This document shows, in pieces, positions 24,063 to 31,869 of a stretch of DNA of 64,000 bases. Origin of the DNA: Cohnella terricola. Lineage in GTDB: Bacteria; Bacillota; Bacilli; Paenibacillales; Paenibacillaceae. The DNA lies in NCBI RefSeq assembly GCF_007786475.1, contig NZ_VNJJ01000005.1, positions 1-64,000 of the forward strand, given 5' to 3'. Below the pieces are notes generated by a model. That model saw only the letters and a program-made list of their open reading frames with translations, did no database searches and was not told the origin of the DNA. The stretch's first letter is position 1, and every line of letters starts with the position of its first letter. The position numbers and the translations under genes are program-made.

Positions 24063-25235
24063 ATGAACAAACAGATGAAATGGCAACTCTCGGTAGCCAT
24101 TCTTGCGATCGGCACAGTGCTTTCAGGTTGCTCGAGCGGCAATGCGGAGAATGCGGTAGAGTCGAAGCAGCCTCAAGCAAGCGAGTCCGCAAGCGCTCCG
24201 GCAGCAACCCAGCAGCAGCAGGCACAAGCGATTATTAAACTCGATCAAGAAAAGATCGTAGTGACGAACTGGAAGTTGGACAATTCTCATGTTGTCTCCA
24301 TCACGGGGAAAGTGCTAGTTGATGGCAAGCCCGTTTCCGGAGCGATCGTCAGCATCGTCGGAAAGCGCAATACAACGACGGATGAGAGCGGAGCATTCAC
24401 ATTCCTCGTCGATCGCAGCCTCCCGCAAGAGGTTCATTTGAAGATTGAAGATGTCGAGGGCGCAACGGTTGAAGGCAAAGCGCTAGAAGGCACATCGAAA
24501 GATGTACTGAAGTCGACCGAAAATGCGGTCCACTTTTATTATCCGATTCGAATAACCGAAGTGAAGGCCGACCCTAAAGACGCAACGAAGGTAGAAGTTC
24601 ACGCGCGAGCGATTGCTGATGAAGATGAGGGCTTCCCGACGACAATTTTAGATAAATATTTCATCAAAGGCGTTGTCAAGGATCATACGGGGGCGCCCGT
24701 TCAGGGTGCCGTTGTTAGCTTCACACGCGATCGGGGCGAGGGCTGGTCCAGGTCGGATCCTTCGAATGAAAATGGCGAATACATTCTTTATTATTCTCCT
24801 GAAGATGATGAAGATATGTTCTTGAACGTATTTGTCGGTCAAGTCAAATACACGCTGCCTGAAAACCGGGTCAATCGTTTCCCAGACGAGACAAGCGTAA
24901 TTACGGATTTCATTCTTCCGGAGACGGGCACGATTATTCAAGACAAACCTCCGACATTGGTGAGCGGACCGGCGGAAGGTGCAGTTTACTGGAGCAGGGT
25001 CATCGGACTGAATGTGGACCCGTCGGTGAAGTATGAAGTTTCCTTACCGGAAGCAGATGGTTCTTTCGTCGTGAAGATCGATAAAGCGGAATGGGAGAAG
25101 TCGCCACATTTTTACCAAACGATTCTGTACAAGCTTTCCGAAGAAGAGCTGGAAGCAGGCGATTTCATTCCTTCCGATTGGCTGCCTGCGCCTAAGGTGA
25201 CCGATCCGAAAGCAATCGTTGCCGAAGCGTTGTAA
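24063..25235 (+). CDS. Lipoprotein with carboxypeptidase-regulatory-like/CNA-B-type domains
   Basis: 390 residues. Lipobox LSGC, Cys23, followed by a Ser/Ala/Gln linker. Two beta-sandwich repeats are visible: SITGKVLVDGKPVSGAIVSI...TTTDESGAFTF (residues about 80-125) and FIKGVVKDHTGAPVQGAVVSF...NENGEYILYY (about 200-245), the pattern of carboxypeptidase-regulatory-like domains. The C-terminal part has no family I know. It lies 101 bp after the PQQ-type dehydrogenase gene, same strand, and shares with the cupredoxin lipoprotein the short string NWKLD. It may be a structural or docking partner of the redox module; no enzyme motif is seen. Confidence 0.82.
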   Translation: MNKQMKWQLSVAILAIGTVLSGCSSGNAENAVESKQPQASESASAPAATQQQQAQAIIKLDQEKIVVTNWKLDNSHVVSITGKVLVDGKPVSGAIVSIVGKRNTTTDESGAFTFLVDRSLPQEVHLKIEDVEGATVEGKALEGTSKDVLKSTENAVHFYYPIRITEVKADPKDATKVEVHARAIADEDEGFPTTILDKYFIKGVVKDHTGAPVQGAVVSFTRDRGEGWSRSDPSNENGEYILYYSPEDDEDMFLNVFVGQVKYTLPENRVNRFPDETSVITDFILPETGTIIQDKPPTLVSGPAEGAVYWSRVIGLNVDPSVKYEVSLPEADGSFVVKIDKAEWEKSPHFYQTILYKLSEEELEAGDFIPSDWLPAPKVTDPKAIVAEAL

Positions 25236-25253
25236 ATCGATGGGCTTGATAGT

Positions 25254-25281
25254 AAAGAGGGGCGGAGAACCCCTCTTTTTT
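25254..25281 (+). terminator. Intrinsic terminator of the lipoprotein module
   Basis: AAAGAGGGG and CCCCTCTTT form a 9-bp stem with a 7-base loop, followed by a T-run. Confidence 0.9.
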
Positions 25282-25363
25282 GTGGCCTAATTCAGTTTTA
25301 TAAGTACTTAATTTCTTCTTTATCCGTGCGGAACCCAACCGATTCGTATAAGCTATTCCTTCA

Positions 25364-26029
25364 CTAAGTACGTCTGCTTAATTTTTTAAGTTGGTTGCTT
25401 TCAATAATAGGATCATCATAACCATTTCTTGCCACCTCAATCATGGCTTTTCCCAATTGTTCAGATGATACGACACTGTTCAATTTTAACAGCAATGGAT
25501 TCAAGGGTTTCATTACATCATAAAATAATTGGTACCATTTTGTTTTTGATTTCACGCCATGCAATGGAATGATGACACCTGGACGAAACATATAAGCCGC
25601 CTTAGTTGGAAGACGCAATAAAGCATTCTCGGTTTTTCCCTTTACTCTTGCCCACATCGTTCGTCCATTTTCGGAACTGTCTGTCCCGCTGCCTGAGACA
25701 TAAACGAATGTGATTTGGGGATTCAATCCTGATAAAGTACTAGCAACTGAGAGCGTGATATCATACGTTATTCTTGTATATTCCTCCTCGTTCATCCCCG
25801 TGGAAGATACCCCAAGACAGTAAAAGCACGCATCAAATCCTGTTATTTTATTTTCTATTGACGATAAATTAGTTAAATCATTAAGCTCAATTTCATTTAG
25901 TTTTTGATGTTGCTGACCTGTACGATTTCGTCCAATCGTAACGATTTCCTGAACTTTTTCATCTAATAAGCATTCTCTCAATACACTTTGACCAATCATA
26001 CCAGTTGCCCCAAAAATGATTACCCTCAT
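25364..26029 (-). CDS. NAD(P)-binding oxidoreductase, atypical SDR
   Basis: 221 residues. The Rossmann start RVIIFGATGMIGQSVL has the glycine pattern GxxGxxG of atypical short-chain dehydrogenases. ACFYCLGVSSTGM, FVYVSGSGTDSS and FRPGVIIP follow, as in NAD(P)H-binding proteins of the YwnB/Tat-interacting group. A catalytic YxxxK pair is not obvious (the AYMF region lacks it), so it may bind cofactor without classical dehydrogenase activity. It forms a minus-strand group with the next two genes but is separated by 195 bp with an ATATCGCACA direct repeat in the gap. Substrate unknown. Confidence 0.85.
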   Translation of the reverse strand: MRVIIFGATGMIGQSVLRECLLDEKVQEIVTIGRNRTGQQHQKLNEIELNDLTNLSSIENKITGFDACFYCLGVSSTGMNEEEYTRITYDITLSVASTLSGLNPQITFVYVSGSGTDSSENGRTMWARVKGKTENALLRLPTKAAYMFRPGVIIPLHGVKSKTKWYQLFYDVMKPLNPLLLKLNSVVSSEQLGKAMIEVARNGYDDPIIESNQLKKLSRRT

Positions 26030-26224
26030 TTGTCTAACACTGCCTTTCTATAACACATACATTGGTACGATATCGCACATATGTGTATAAGTTATAATAA
26101 ATATAGCATGTCTACAATAATCAAAGGAACACGATTTGTGCCATATCGCACAAGCGGATTAAAATTGTGCAGAACCACCTCAAGTGATAGCAGAGCAAGT
26201 CGGGATTTTGTTGGATAGGAATTT

Positions 26225-27112
26225 TTAAGCGTCAGGTTCGACGTCAGGGAGGTCATCCATATTTGCTTGTTTAACGTTCACCCAATTTGAATTATGCATC
26301 ATCTCGGAAGAATCCCCATGAAATGCCTTCATGGCTTCCTGATCATCAAGCAGCTGATATCTCATCCATGCCGTCAAGTAACCCCTGTGATTGCCGCCAT
26401 TACCTTCAATAGCTGTATGAGCTGCACCTTTTGCCATCCCCATCATAACTGGCGAGTTTGTGTTAGTAGTATGCAAGGCTAATTGGTTCGTTGATACCGG
26501 TGAGATTAGAAAATCTCGTGTGCCGCCCATAATGAGGAAAGGAACGGTAATACGTGCTGTATCGTACACATCTTCTGGATCGCAATGCTTCAAATCCGGG
26601 AGAGCGATGGATACAACCGTCTTAATCAACGATCCACTTATATAGTTGGTATGAGCATTAATAACCCCGGTAGCTCCTTGTGAATGTCCGGCTACACCAA
26701 TATGCTCCATTTTAATTTTTTGATAAAACAAGCTGTTTGCGAGTTGGTTTTCATTTCTCAAATAATCAATGGCCTCTACAATTTCATTACCGGTTCCTGT
26801 TGTCTTGCTATAGGAATCTATGACAATGAATCCCCAGCTAGCAAGATGAGTGAAGAGCTCATCATAACGATCCGGCGTGGCACCTGTTCCATTTCCCCAA
26901 GAAATAATAGGAAAGGATTCGTCTCCCTGAAATGCTGGGTAGTATATTCTATACAAAGCCTCTCCGGTCGTACCCTTAACTTCTTCTACCTTTACATGAT
27001 AGCTTCCTTGCTGTGCATACCGCTGCTCATTGCTTCCTTCTGCAAGTTCGGGTACATTAGAATGAACGATGATTTGCATGAAAAATGCAAAGATAAGGAC
27101 GAGAGCTGACAA
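26225..27112 (-). CDS. Secreted or anchored alpha/beta hydrolase (polyester hydrolase/chlorophyllase-like)
   Basis: 295 residues from TTG at 27112, preceded by AAAGGGGA; no ATG fits. The start LVLIFAFFMQIIVHS looks like a short signal or anchor. The hydrolase has IISWGNGTGATPDRY (oxyanion), GHSQGATG with the nucleophile Ser, GGTRDFLISP with the Asp, and GAAHTAIEGNGGNHRG with the His. This set resembles PET-hydrolase/chlorophyllase-type carboxylesterases. The AT-rich codon use matches the neighbouring SnoaL and SDR genes and contrasts with the flanks. Its substrate, probably an ester, cannot be specified. Confidence 0.83.
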   Translation of the reverse strand: MSALVLIFAFFMQIIVHSNVPELAEGSNEQRYAQQGSYHVKVEEVKGTTGEALYRIYYPAFQGDESFPIISWGNGTGATPDRYDELFTHLASWGFIVIDSYSKTTGTGNEIVEAIDYLRNENQLANSLFYQKIKMEHIGVAGHSQGATGVINAHTNYISGSLIKTVVSIALPDLKHCDPEDVYDTARITVPFLIMGGTRDFLISPVSTNQLALHTTNTNSPVMMGMAKGAAHTAIEGNGGNHRGYLTAWMRYQLLDDQEAMKAFHGDSSEMMHNSNWVNVKQANMDDLPDVEPDA

Positions 27113-27198
27113 CCATAAATCCCCTTTCGTTGCTTCGATGAAATGAGAAACGTATAGCTATAATTAATTATAAACCGGATTTTCGAGGAGTAAAGAAT

Positions 27199-27247
27199 AA
27201 GCAGAATGGTTCGCGAATCTATAAAAGATTCTCGAACCATTCTGCTT
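27199..27247 (-). terminator. Long-stem intrinsic terminator
   Basis: A 22-bp arm beginning AAGCAGAATGGTTCG pairs with CGAACCATTCTGCTT, one mismatch, with a TATAAA loop. On the minus strand it is followed by ATTCTTT and ends the SnoaL-like gene. Confidence 0.8.
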
Positions 27248-27272
27248 AGTGATGGATTTCCACCGTCTCTGT

Positions 27273-27737
27273 CTAGCTATTAAGAGGCTTATTTTCAACC
27301 CATGCAACTTTGAGATCTCTCTTTTTGAAAAACCATGTATCATCAATTTTGATGAACTCGTCGTAATACCTTATCGCTGCTACCATTAATTTTTTGTCAT
27401 CGCCCTCAATGGTTAAATGATGAGCAAAACAATAGGTTATCCCAGTTGCAGTATTACCAGATAAAGTGATTTTACTCTGGCCATTAAAATGCATGGTAGA
27501 GGTATAAATATTTAAGTTATCAAAAATAGGCGCTAGATCATTCCTATTATGAACGGTTTGGGATGGTTCCGTCTGACTTTCATCCATAAATACTCTAAAA
27601 AGAGTATCTTCAGTAAATAGAGCCATTTGACCTTTAGCATCCCTCGTATCTGCACAAAATGCATATGCGTCAATGAGATCGCGGATCGCATCGCGATCAG
27701 CAATTTCTTCTAAGGATAGTATTTTCACATTAGCCAT
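27273..27737 (-). CDS. SnoaL-like (NTF2-fold) protein
   Basis: 154 residues from ATG at 27737; an upstream ATG at 27809 would add 24 residues without homology. The pattern DRDAIRDLIDAYAFCADTRD, FTEDTLFRVF, STMHFNGQSKITLSGNTATGITYCFAHH and AIRYYDEFIKIDDTWFFKKRDLKV is that of the SnoaL_4 ketosteroid-isomerase-like fold. These act as hydratases, isomerases or ligand-binding subunits; no single reaction can be read. It is divergent from the AraC regulator at 27956, 218 bp away, which may control it. Confidence 0.87.
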   Translation of the reverse strand: MANVKILSLEEIADRDAIRDLIDAYAFCADTRDAKGQMALFTEDTLFRVFMDESQTEPSQTVHNRNDLAPIFDNLNIYTSTMHFNGQSKITLSGNTATGITYCFAHHLTIEGDDKKLMVAAIRYYDEFIKIDDTWFFKKRDLKVAWVENKPLNS

Positions 27738-27955
27738 TTTTCCCACACCTTTTCTCAGTTTGTTTGCCTTGTAACTAAGTTGTTCATTTTGCATTACTTC
27801 TATTCTCATATTATCCGATCCGAGTGATTAGAGCTTTGTCGTACAGCTCATTTTTTATGTCAATTCGGCTCATTCTCATCAAATTCCAGTGCTTTCCCAT
27901 TGGATTGCCGCAGTGACTTTGTGTTATCTTTTACACAGATAAGGAGTGGGGGCTA

Positions 27956-28837
27956 ATGGGATCAGTAATTAGAAAGGCTGTGAAAATGCCTCAAAGTTTA
28001 GACAGTGTTCGCATGCTGAAGATAAAAGGATTATCAGTTATGGGGGCATGCGGATATTCTGATATAAAGACCGGGAGGATGTACCTGCAGGATCATGTTC
28101 TATTAGTTGTTCTAGAAGGGGTCTACATTGTCCGATACGGTGAGCAGGAATATTCGCTAAGGAAAAACGAAATGGTATTCCTGCATAAAGGCATCGTCAT
28201 TGATTATGAGAAGTACGGGGAAGAGGATTCGAGGCATGTATTGGACTATATGATGTTTTTTCTGAAGGATGAATTGCTTCATGAGTTTATGAAGATATCT
28301 AATCTTCCTGTTCCGAACCCTGTATCGCCTGATCCAACTGCCGTTCATTCGGTGAATGAGCGCCTGTTAAGCTACATCGCATCGCTCAAGCCCTATTTTG
28401 AAAAGCCCGAGGCCATTCAAGACGAATTAATTAAGCTGAAAATGTTGGAGCTTCTTTTTGATATATTGGATGCGGACAAAGGGTTATTGAACCAGATTCT
28501 GCAACTGAGGCAGCAACGTCTTACCGGCATTGTAGAGGTCGTAGAGAAGAATCTGCTAAATCCCGTATCGCTTCAGGATCTTGCTTATTTGTCCGGCAGA
28601 AGCCTATCCACCTTCAAACGGGAATTTCGGAAGGTCTATAATGAGCCTGCAATTCAATGGATTCGTAATCGCCGGTTAGAGAAGGCAAGAGAATTATTAA
28701 CCCATTCCGGAATGCCCATAACGGAGGTCTGTTTCGCAACAGGCTTCGAAAACGTCTCCCACTTCTCAAAAGCTTGGAAAAAGAAGTATGGAATTCCTCC
28801 ATCGGCAATGAGGAATCGTAAATGGGCGGGGGATTGA
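27956..28837 (+). CDS. AraC family transcriptional regulator
   Basis: 293 residues with AAGGAGTGGGGG before the ATG. The N-terminal half is a cupin-like sensor (LLVVLEGVYIVRYGEQEYSLRKNEMVFLHKG, two blocks). The C-terminal 100 residues carry two helix-turn-helix motifs: VSLQDLAYLSGRSLSTFKREF and MPITEVCFATGFENVSHFSKAWKKKYG. The layout resembles ExsA/YtdP-type activators that respond to small molecules or protein partners. It probably activates the divergent SnoaL gene or itself. A terminator hairpin overlaps its stop codon. Confidence 0.93.
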   Translation: MGSVIRKAVKMPQSLDSVRMLKIKGLSVMGACGYSDIKTGRMYLQDHVLLVVLEGVYIVRYGEQEYSLRKNEMVFLHKGIVIDYEKYGEEDSRHVLDYMMFFLKDELLHEFMKISNLPVPNPVSPDPTAVHSVNERLLSYIASLKPYFEKPEAIQDELIKLKMLELLFDILDADKGLLNQILQLRQQRLTGIVEVVEKNLLNPVSLQDLAYLSGRSLSTFKREFRKVYNEPAIQWIRNRRLEKARELLTHSGMPITEVCFATGFENVSHFSKAWKKKYGIPPSAMRNRKWAGD

Positions 28838-28856
28838 TTCCCCCGCTTGATTTATT
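28826..28856 (+). terminator. Intrinsic terminator overlapping the AraC stop codon
   Basis: GCGGGGG (28826-28832) and CCCCCGC (28840-28846) form a 7-bp GC stem with the stop codon in the loop; TTGATTTATT follows. Confidence 0.7.
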
Positions 28857-29175
28857 GTGTAGGATCGGCCATGATTTGTCGGCTTCTTAAATCGTAGGTG
28901 TAATTTACTTCCTGCTCATGAAATCCCTTCGATTTTATCCAGTGTGTATGGGTTCTCTTTGTATTTTCAAAAAAGATCCCCCTTTTATTGCTCCTTGGCA
29001 TCGGTAATGATAATCTCCCCGTGGATGGAACTTGGAAAAGGTGCCAAGTGTCGGCTCGAATGTGGTATTGATCATTTTACCGTCCTGCACGATAGCCAGC
29101 AAGTAGTGGCGGCGAAACCGACAACACCAACAATAACACGTGGTGCTTCGGAAGCTTCGGGCATTCCGGTGATTA
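28854..29175 (-). pseudogene. Possible decayed small minus-strand ORF
   Basis: No intact gene fits the 590-bp gap 28838-29428. On the minus strand, protein-like stretches continue only by changing frame. MPEASEAPRVIVGVVGFAATT starts after a possible ATG near 29173, YLLAIVQDGKMINTTFEPTLGTF follows in a second frame, then SSIHGEIIITDAKEQ and a stop in a third. A separate short frame, GFHEQEVNYTYDLRSRQ, ends at 28854-28856. This looks like remains of a small gene with frameshifts, but I recognise no family. Confidence 0.25.
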
Positions 29176-29202
29176 AGGCAGTGAATAGTTACGCAGTTCT
29201 AG

Positions 29203-29228
29203 CGCAGTCCAACCGGACTGCGTTTTTG
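29203..29228 (+). terminator. Orphan intrinsic terminator
   Basis: CGCAGTCC, loop AACC, GGACTGCG and TTTTT form a textbook terminator. No intact plus-strand gene ends just before it, so it may be a relic of a lost gene. Confidence 0.6.
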
Positions 29229-29428
29229 ATTAAATGGGAGGATTTCTCAAGACTGTTAAAGAAGTTAACAGGCATTCGAAGATCATCCGTGACAAAAAAA
29301 TTTTAAGAAAATGAGATGAGAGTTGTCGATTCTATCATTTTCCATCCGTTGTAAAAATAGTGGGCAACAAAAAACCAGCAGCAAATAAAAATTGCGATTG
29401 TTGTAAATCGCCAAAATGGAGGGTTTTA

Positions 29429-30220
29429 ATGAATATTTTACACTCGAAAGACGGTTCGGCTATTGCCTACGAAAAGGCAGGCAGCGGCCCCCCGCTTATT
29501 TTAGTTGACGGAGCCCTTTGCAGTCGATCGAATGGCCCGAATGGTCCGTTGGCTGACTTGCTAAAACAACATTTTACAGTATTCACTTATGACCGGCGAG
29601 GTCGTGGCGACAGTGGAGATCAAATGCCGTATAATGTCGAGCGTGAAGTGGAGGACCTTTCTGCTTTGATCCGGGAGGCCGGCGATTCGGCATATGTGTA
29701 CGGCATTTCATCCGGTGCCGCCCTTGCCCTTGAAGCGGCGAAACGGCTTTCATCCATAAAGAAGCTGGCGTTATACGAAGCGCCGTTAGTAGTCGATAAC
29801 AGCCGCGCGCCTGTGCCTGAGGGTTATTTGGAGCAAATGGAAGGTTTGCTGGCGTCAAACAAACGAAGTGCCGCGGTAAAGCTCTTCATGAGAAAAGGAG
29901 TGGGCTTGCCAGCGCCAGTCGTCGCCATGATGCCTCTCATGCCGGCGTGGTCGAAACTTAAGGCTGTTGCTCACACGCTGCTCTATGATACGCTTCTTAC
30001 GCTAGAACATCAGAAGGGTAAAGCTTCTACACTTCAACGATGGTCCGCAGTAAGCGTTCCTACTCTCGTAATAGCTGGCAGCAAGAGTCCTACTTGGATG
30101 CTTAACGGAATGCGGTCGCTTACGGACGTACTCCCTAATGCAAGGCTCGAAATCCTTAATGGTCAGACGCACATCGTCAAGCCGGAAGCTCTTGTACCGG
30201 TTCTCAAGAATTACTTTTAG
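29429..30220 (+). CDS. Alpha/beta fold hydrolase
   Basis: 263 residues from ATG at 29429 with GGAGGG upstream; the frame extends back to 29360 but without a ribosome site. Landmarks: LILVDGALCSR in the oxyanion position, TYDRRGRGDSGD, VYGISSGAALALEAA with nucleophile Ser, VPTLVIAGSKSPTWM and GQTHIVKPEAL with the catalytic His. This group of small soluble hydrolases is common in soil Bacilli; substrate unknown. It precedes the attenuator of the Cfr-like gene by about 80 bp and probably is a separate unit. Confidence 0.88.
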   Translation: MNILHSKDGSAIAYEKAGSGPPLILVDGALCSRSNGPNGPLADLLKQHFTVFTYDRRGRGDSGDQMPYNVEREVEDLSALIREAGDSAYVYGISSGAALALEAAKRLSSIKKLALYEAPLVVDNSRAPVPEGYLEQMEGLLASNKRSAAVKLFMRKGVGLPAPVVAMMPLMPAWSKLKAVAHTLLYDTLLTLEHQKGKASTLQRWSAVSVPTLVIAGSKSPTWMLNGMRSLTDVLPNARLEILNGQTHIVKPEALVPVLKNYF

Positions 30221-30289
30221 TGGCAGGGAAGCTGGTTGAAATGAAGAAGCGGGTATGTTAAGATCGTGCTGACACTTAAACGATTGGAG

Positions 30290-30482
30290 TTGAAGAGGAT
30301 AATGTAATACTTCTTGCCGTTTTTTTAAGGAATAAAGCAATATTTGTTTTATTCTTTATGGGCAAGAAAGTTACCTTATTCTTTTCACTCATTAAATATA
30401 CCCTTTTCATACCCTGAGTAGGGATGGATTGTGCCGTATTTTTGAGCTACAAGAAAGGTAACTTTCTTGTAGCTCTTTTTTA
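30290..30482 (+). promoter_or_regulatory. Transcription attenuator leader of the Cfr-like gene
   Basis: Three mutually exclusive structures are visible. Hairpin A pairs TTCTTGCC (30311-30318) with GGCAAGAA (30361-30368), with an inner stem AAGGAATAAA/TTTATTCTTT. The terminator has a 14-bp perfect stem from GAGCTACAAGAAAG (30444-30457), a GTAA loop and six T at 30476-30481. The antiterminator pairs CAAGAAAGTTACCTT (30363-30377) with AAGGTAACTTTCTTG (30455-30469), 15 bp without mismatch, destroying both others. Just before hairpin A lies a start-stop codon pair ATG-TAA at 30302-30307 after AGAGG. This is the design of ribosome-stalling antibiotic attenuators. Confidence 0.85.
30302..30307 (+). 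other. Candidate minimal upstream ORF (ATG TAA) in the attenuator
   Basis: AGAGG lies 3-4 bases before ATG-TAA. A ribosome held here would cover the left arm of hairpin A, which begins 4 bases after the stop. Longer readings ending at the same TAA start at GTG 30266 or TTG 30290, so the actual leader peptide is uncertain. Confidence 0.4.
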
Positions 30483-30502
30483 TTTATTGGAGGTCGAACA
30501 CG

Positions 30503-30616
30503 ATGCTGACTGAAGTTGTAGATGATCATGTGAACCGGTTCCTGCTAGGCGTAGCGGTTCACACAAAAATAGATCAGTTGCCGGAGGTTTACCAGTCTAT
30601 CGACAGGTGCACGTAG
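30503..30616 (+). CDS. Small ORF (37 residues) between attenuator and Cfr-like gene
   Basis: ATG at 30503 has a good ribosome site, TTGGAGG, 10 bp upstream. The product includes HVNRFLLGVAVHTKIDQLPE, which faintly resembles the start of a GyrI-like effector domain, so it may be a gene remnant. A second possibility is a small protein read-through gene co-expressed with the methyltransferase. It ends 67 bp before that gene. Confidence 0.4.
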   Translation: MLTEVVDDHVNRFLLGVAVHTKIDQLPEVYQSIDRCT

Positions 30617-30683
30617 CGATTCGTCAAAGTGCCAATTGACGGTTGCTTATTTACGTTTTCTCCGGCGGCGGTAAGGAGAAGAC

Positions 30684-31715
30684 ATGAGACTATCCTCGAA
30701 ATATGAAACGATTCGGCGGTTGCTGTCCGACTTAAAGCAGCCCGAGTATCGGTATGCGCAGATTATGGATGCGATTTTCAAGCAAAACGTCGGTGAATAC
30801 GAACGGATGACATTACTACCTAAGTTTTTGCGCGAAGAGTTGACCCGAATGCTTGGTCCAAACGTCTGCAGCATCGTTCCGGTAAAGGAACTCACATCGA
30901 AACAAGTCAGTAAGGTGCTGTTTGCCATTGAGGGAGACGAACGCGTGGAGGCCGTACGTCTTACTTATGAGCGGGGGTGGAAATCATATTGTATTTCCAC
31001 TCAGTGTGGCTGCGGATTCAGGTGCAGGTTTTGCGCCACCGGTACCATCGGCCTGAAACGAAATTTAACCGTCGATGAAATTACCGACCAATTGCTGCAC
31101 TTTCGCTTGAATGGCCACGCATTGGACAGTGTCGCATTTATGGGCATGGGGGAAGCGCTCGCCAACCCGAATATTTTTGACTCGATAACGATTTTGACCG
31201 ACCCGTTTCTCTTTGGTTTAGGACAACGGCGAATTACGGTTTCCACCATCGGCTTGATGCCGGGGATCGAGAAGCTGACACGTGAGTTTCCGCAGGTCAA
31301 TCTAACCTTCTCGCTGCATTCGCCTTTCGATGATCAGCGAAGCGAGCTCATGCCGATCAATGATCGATTCCCAATCCACGACGTGCTGAAGGCTTTGGAT
31401 CATCACATCCGGCAAACTAAGAGAAAGGTGTATATTGCGTATATTCTTCTTCGGGGAGTCAACGACTCGGCGGCGCATGCGGAAGCAGTTGCCGATTTGT
31501 TAAGAGGAAGAGGACCTGTGGAACATCTCTACCACGTTAACCTGATTCCATTCAATTCGACCGAAGTTACGCCAGACAGCTATCAGCAATCTGATTCTAA
31601 TCGGATTAAAGCGTTTGTTCGGATCTTGAAGTCAAAAGGTATCAGCCACACGGTCCGAACTCAATTCGGATCGGATATTAACGCGGCATGCGGTCAGCTA
31701 TACCGCTCTGAATAA
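30684..31715 (+). CDS. Cfr-like radical SAM 23S rRNA (adenine-2503 C8) methyltransferase
   Basis: 343 residues from ATG at 30684 with TAAGGAG upstream. The radical-SAM cluster motif is CGFRCRFC (Cys110, Cys114, Cys117); the second catalytic Cys is Cys336 in DINAACGQL. Many blocks match Cfr rather than RlmN: YRYAQIMDAIFKQ near the start, KRNLTVDEITDQLL, FMGMGEALAN (RlmN has GEPL), VNLTFSLHSP, ELMPINDRFPI and RKVYIAYILLRGVNDS. Cfr enzymes methylate C8 of A2503 in the peptidyl-transferase centre and give resistance to phenicols, lincosamides, oxazolidinones, pleuromutilins and streptogramin A. The attenuator upstream fits drug-induced expression. Clinical Cfr identity is not claimed; this looks like a chromosomal relative. 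Confidence 0.92.
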   Translation: MRLSSKYETIRRLLSDLKQPEYRYAQIMDAIFKQNVGEYERMTLLPKFLREELTRMLGPNVCSIVPVKELTSKQVSKVLFAIEGDERVEAVRLTYERGWKSYCISTQCGCGFRCRFCATGTIGLKRNLTVDEITDQLLHFRLNGHALDSVAFMGMGEALANPNIFDSITILTDPFLFGLGQRRITVSTIGLMPGIEKLTREFPQVNLTFSLHSPFDDQRSELMPINDRFPIHDVLKALDHHIRQTKRKVYIAYILLRGVNDSAAHAEAVADLLRGRGPVEHLYHVNLIPFNSTEVTPDSYQQSDSNRIKAFVRILKSKGISHTVRTQFGSDINAACGQLYRSE

Positions 31716-31727
31716 TCGATTTACGCC

Positions 31728-31760
31728 AACGGCTGCCATGAAGAGGGCAGCCGTTTTGAT
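31728..31760 (+). terminator. Intrinsic terminator of the Cfr-like gene
   Basis: AACGGCTGCC and GGCAGCCGTT form a 10-bp stem followed by TTGATTT. Confidence 0.85.
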
Positions 31761-31869
31761 TTATTGTAGGTCTCAGGTCTCGATATTTGCGGTTTACTCA
31801 CATTATTCCTCAGCTTTTCCGATTTAAGGAGAGGAAGAGGAAAGCTTTTACATAAAAGGAGTGTCTGTG

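Noticed and set aside
28944..29306. A 120-codon plus-strand frame
   Set aside because: No ribosome site, odd composition, overlaps the terminator at 29203-29228 and better protein-like stretches on the other strand.
30684..31715. Housekeeping RlmN instead of a Cfr-like enzyme
   Set aside because: FMGMGEALAN, the LTVDEITDQ and PINDRFPI blocks and the inducible attenuator favour Cfr. An RlmN would show GEPL and normally lacks such a leader. Experimental proof is still absent.
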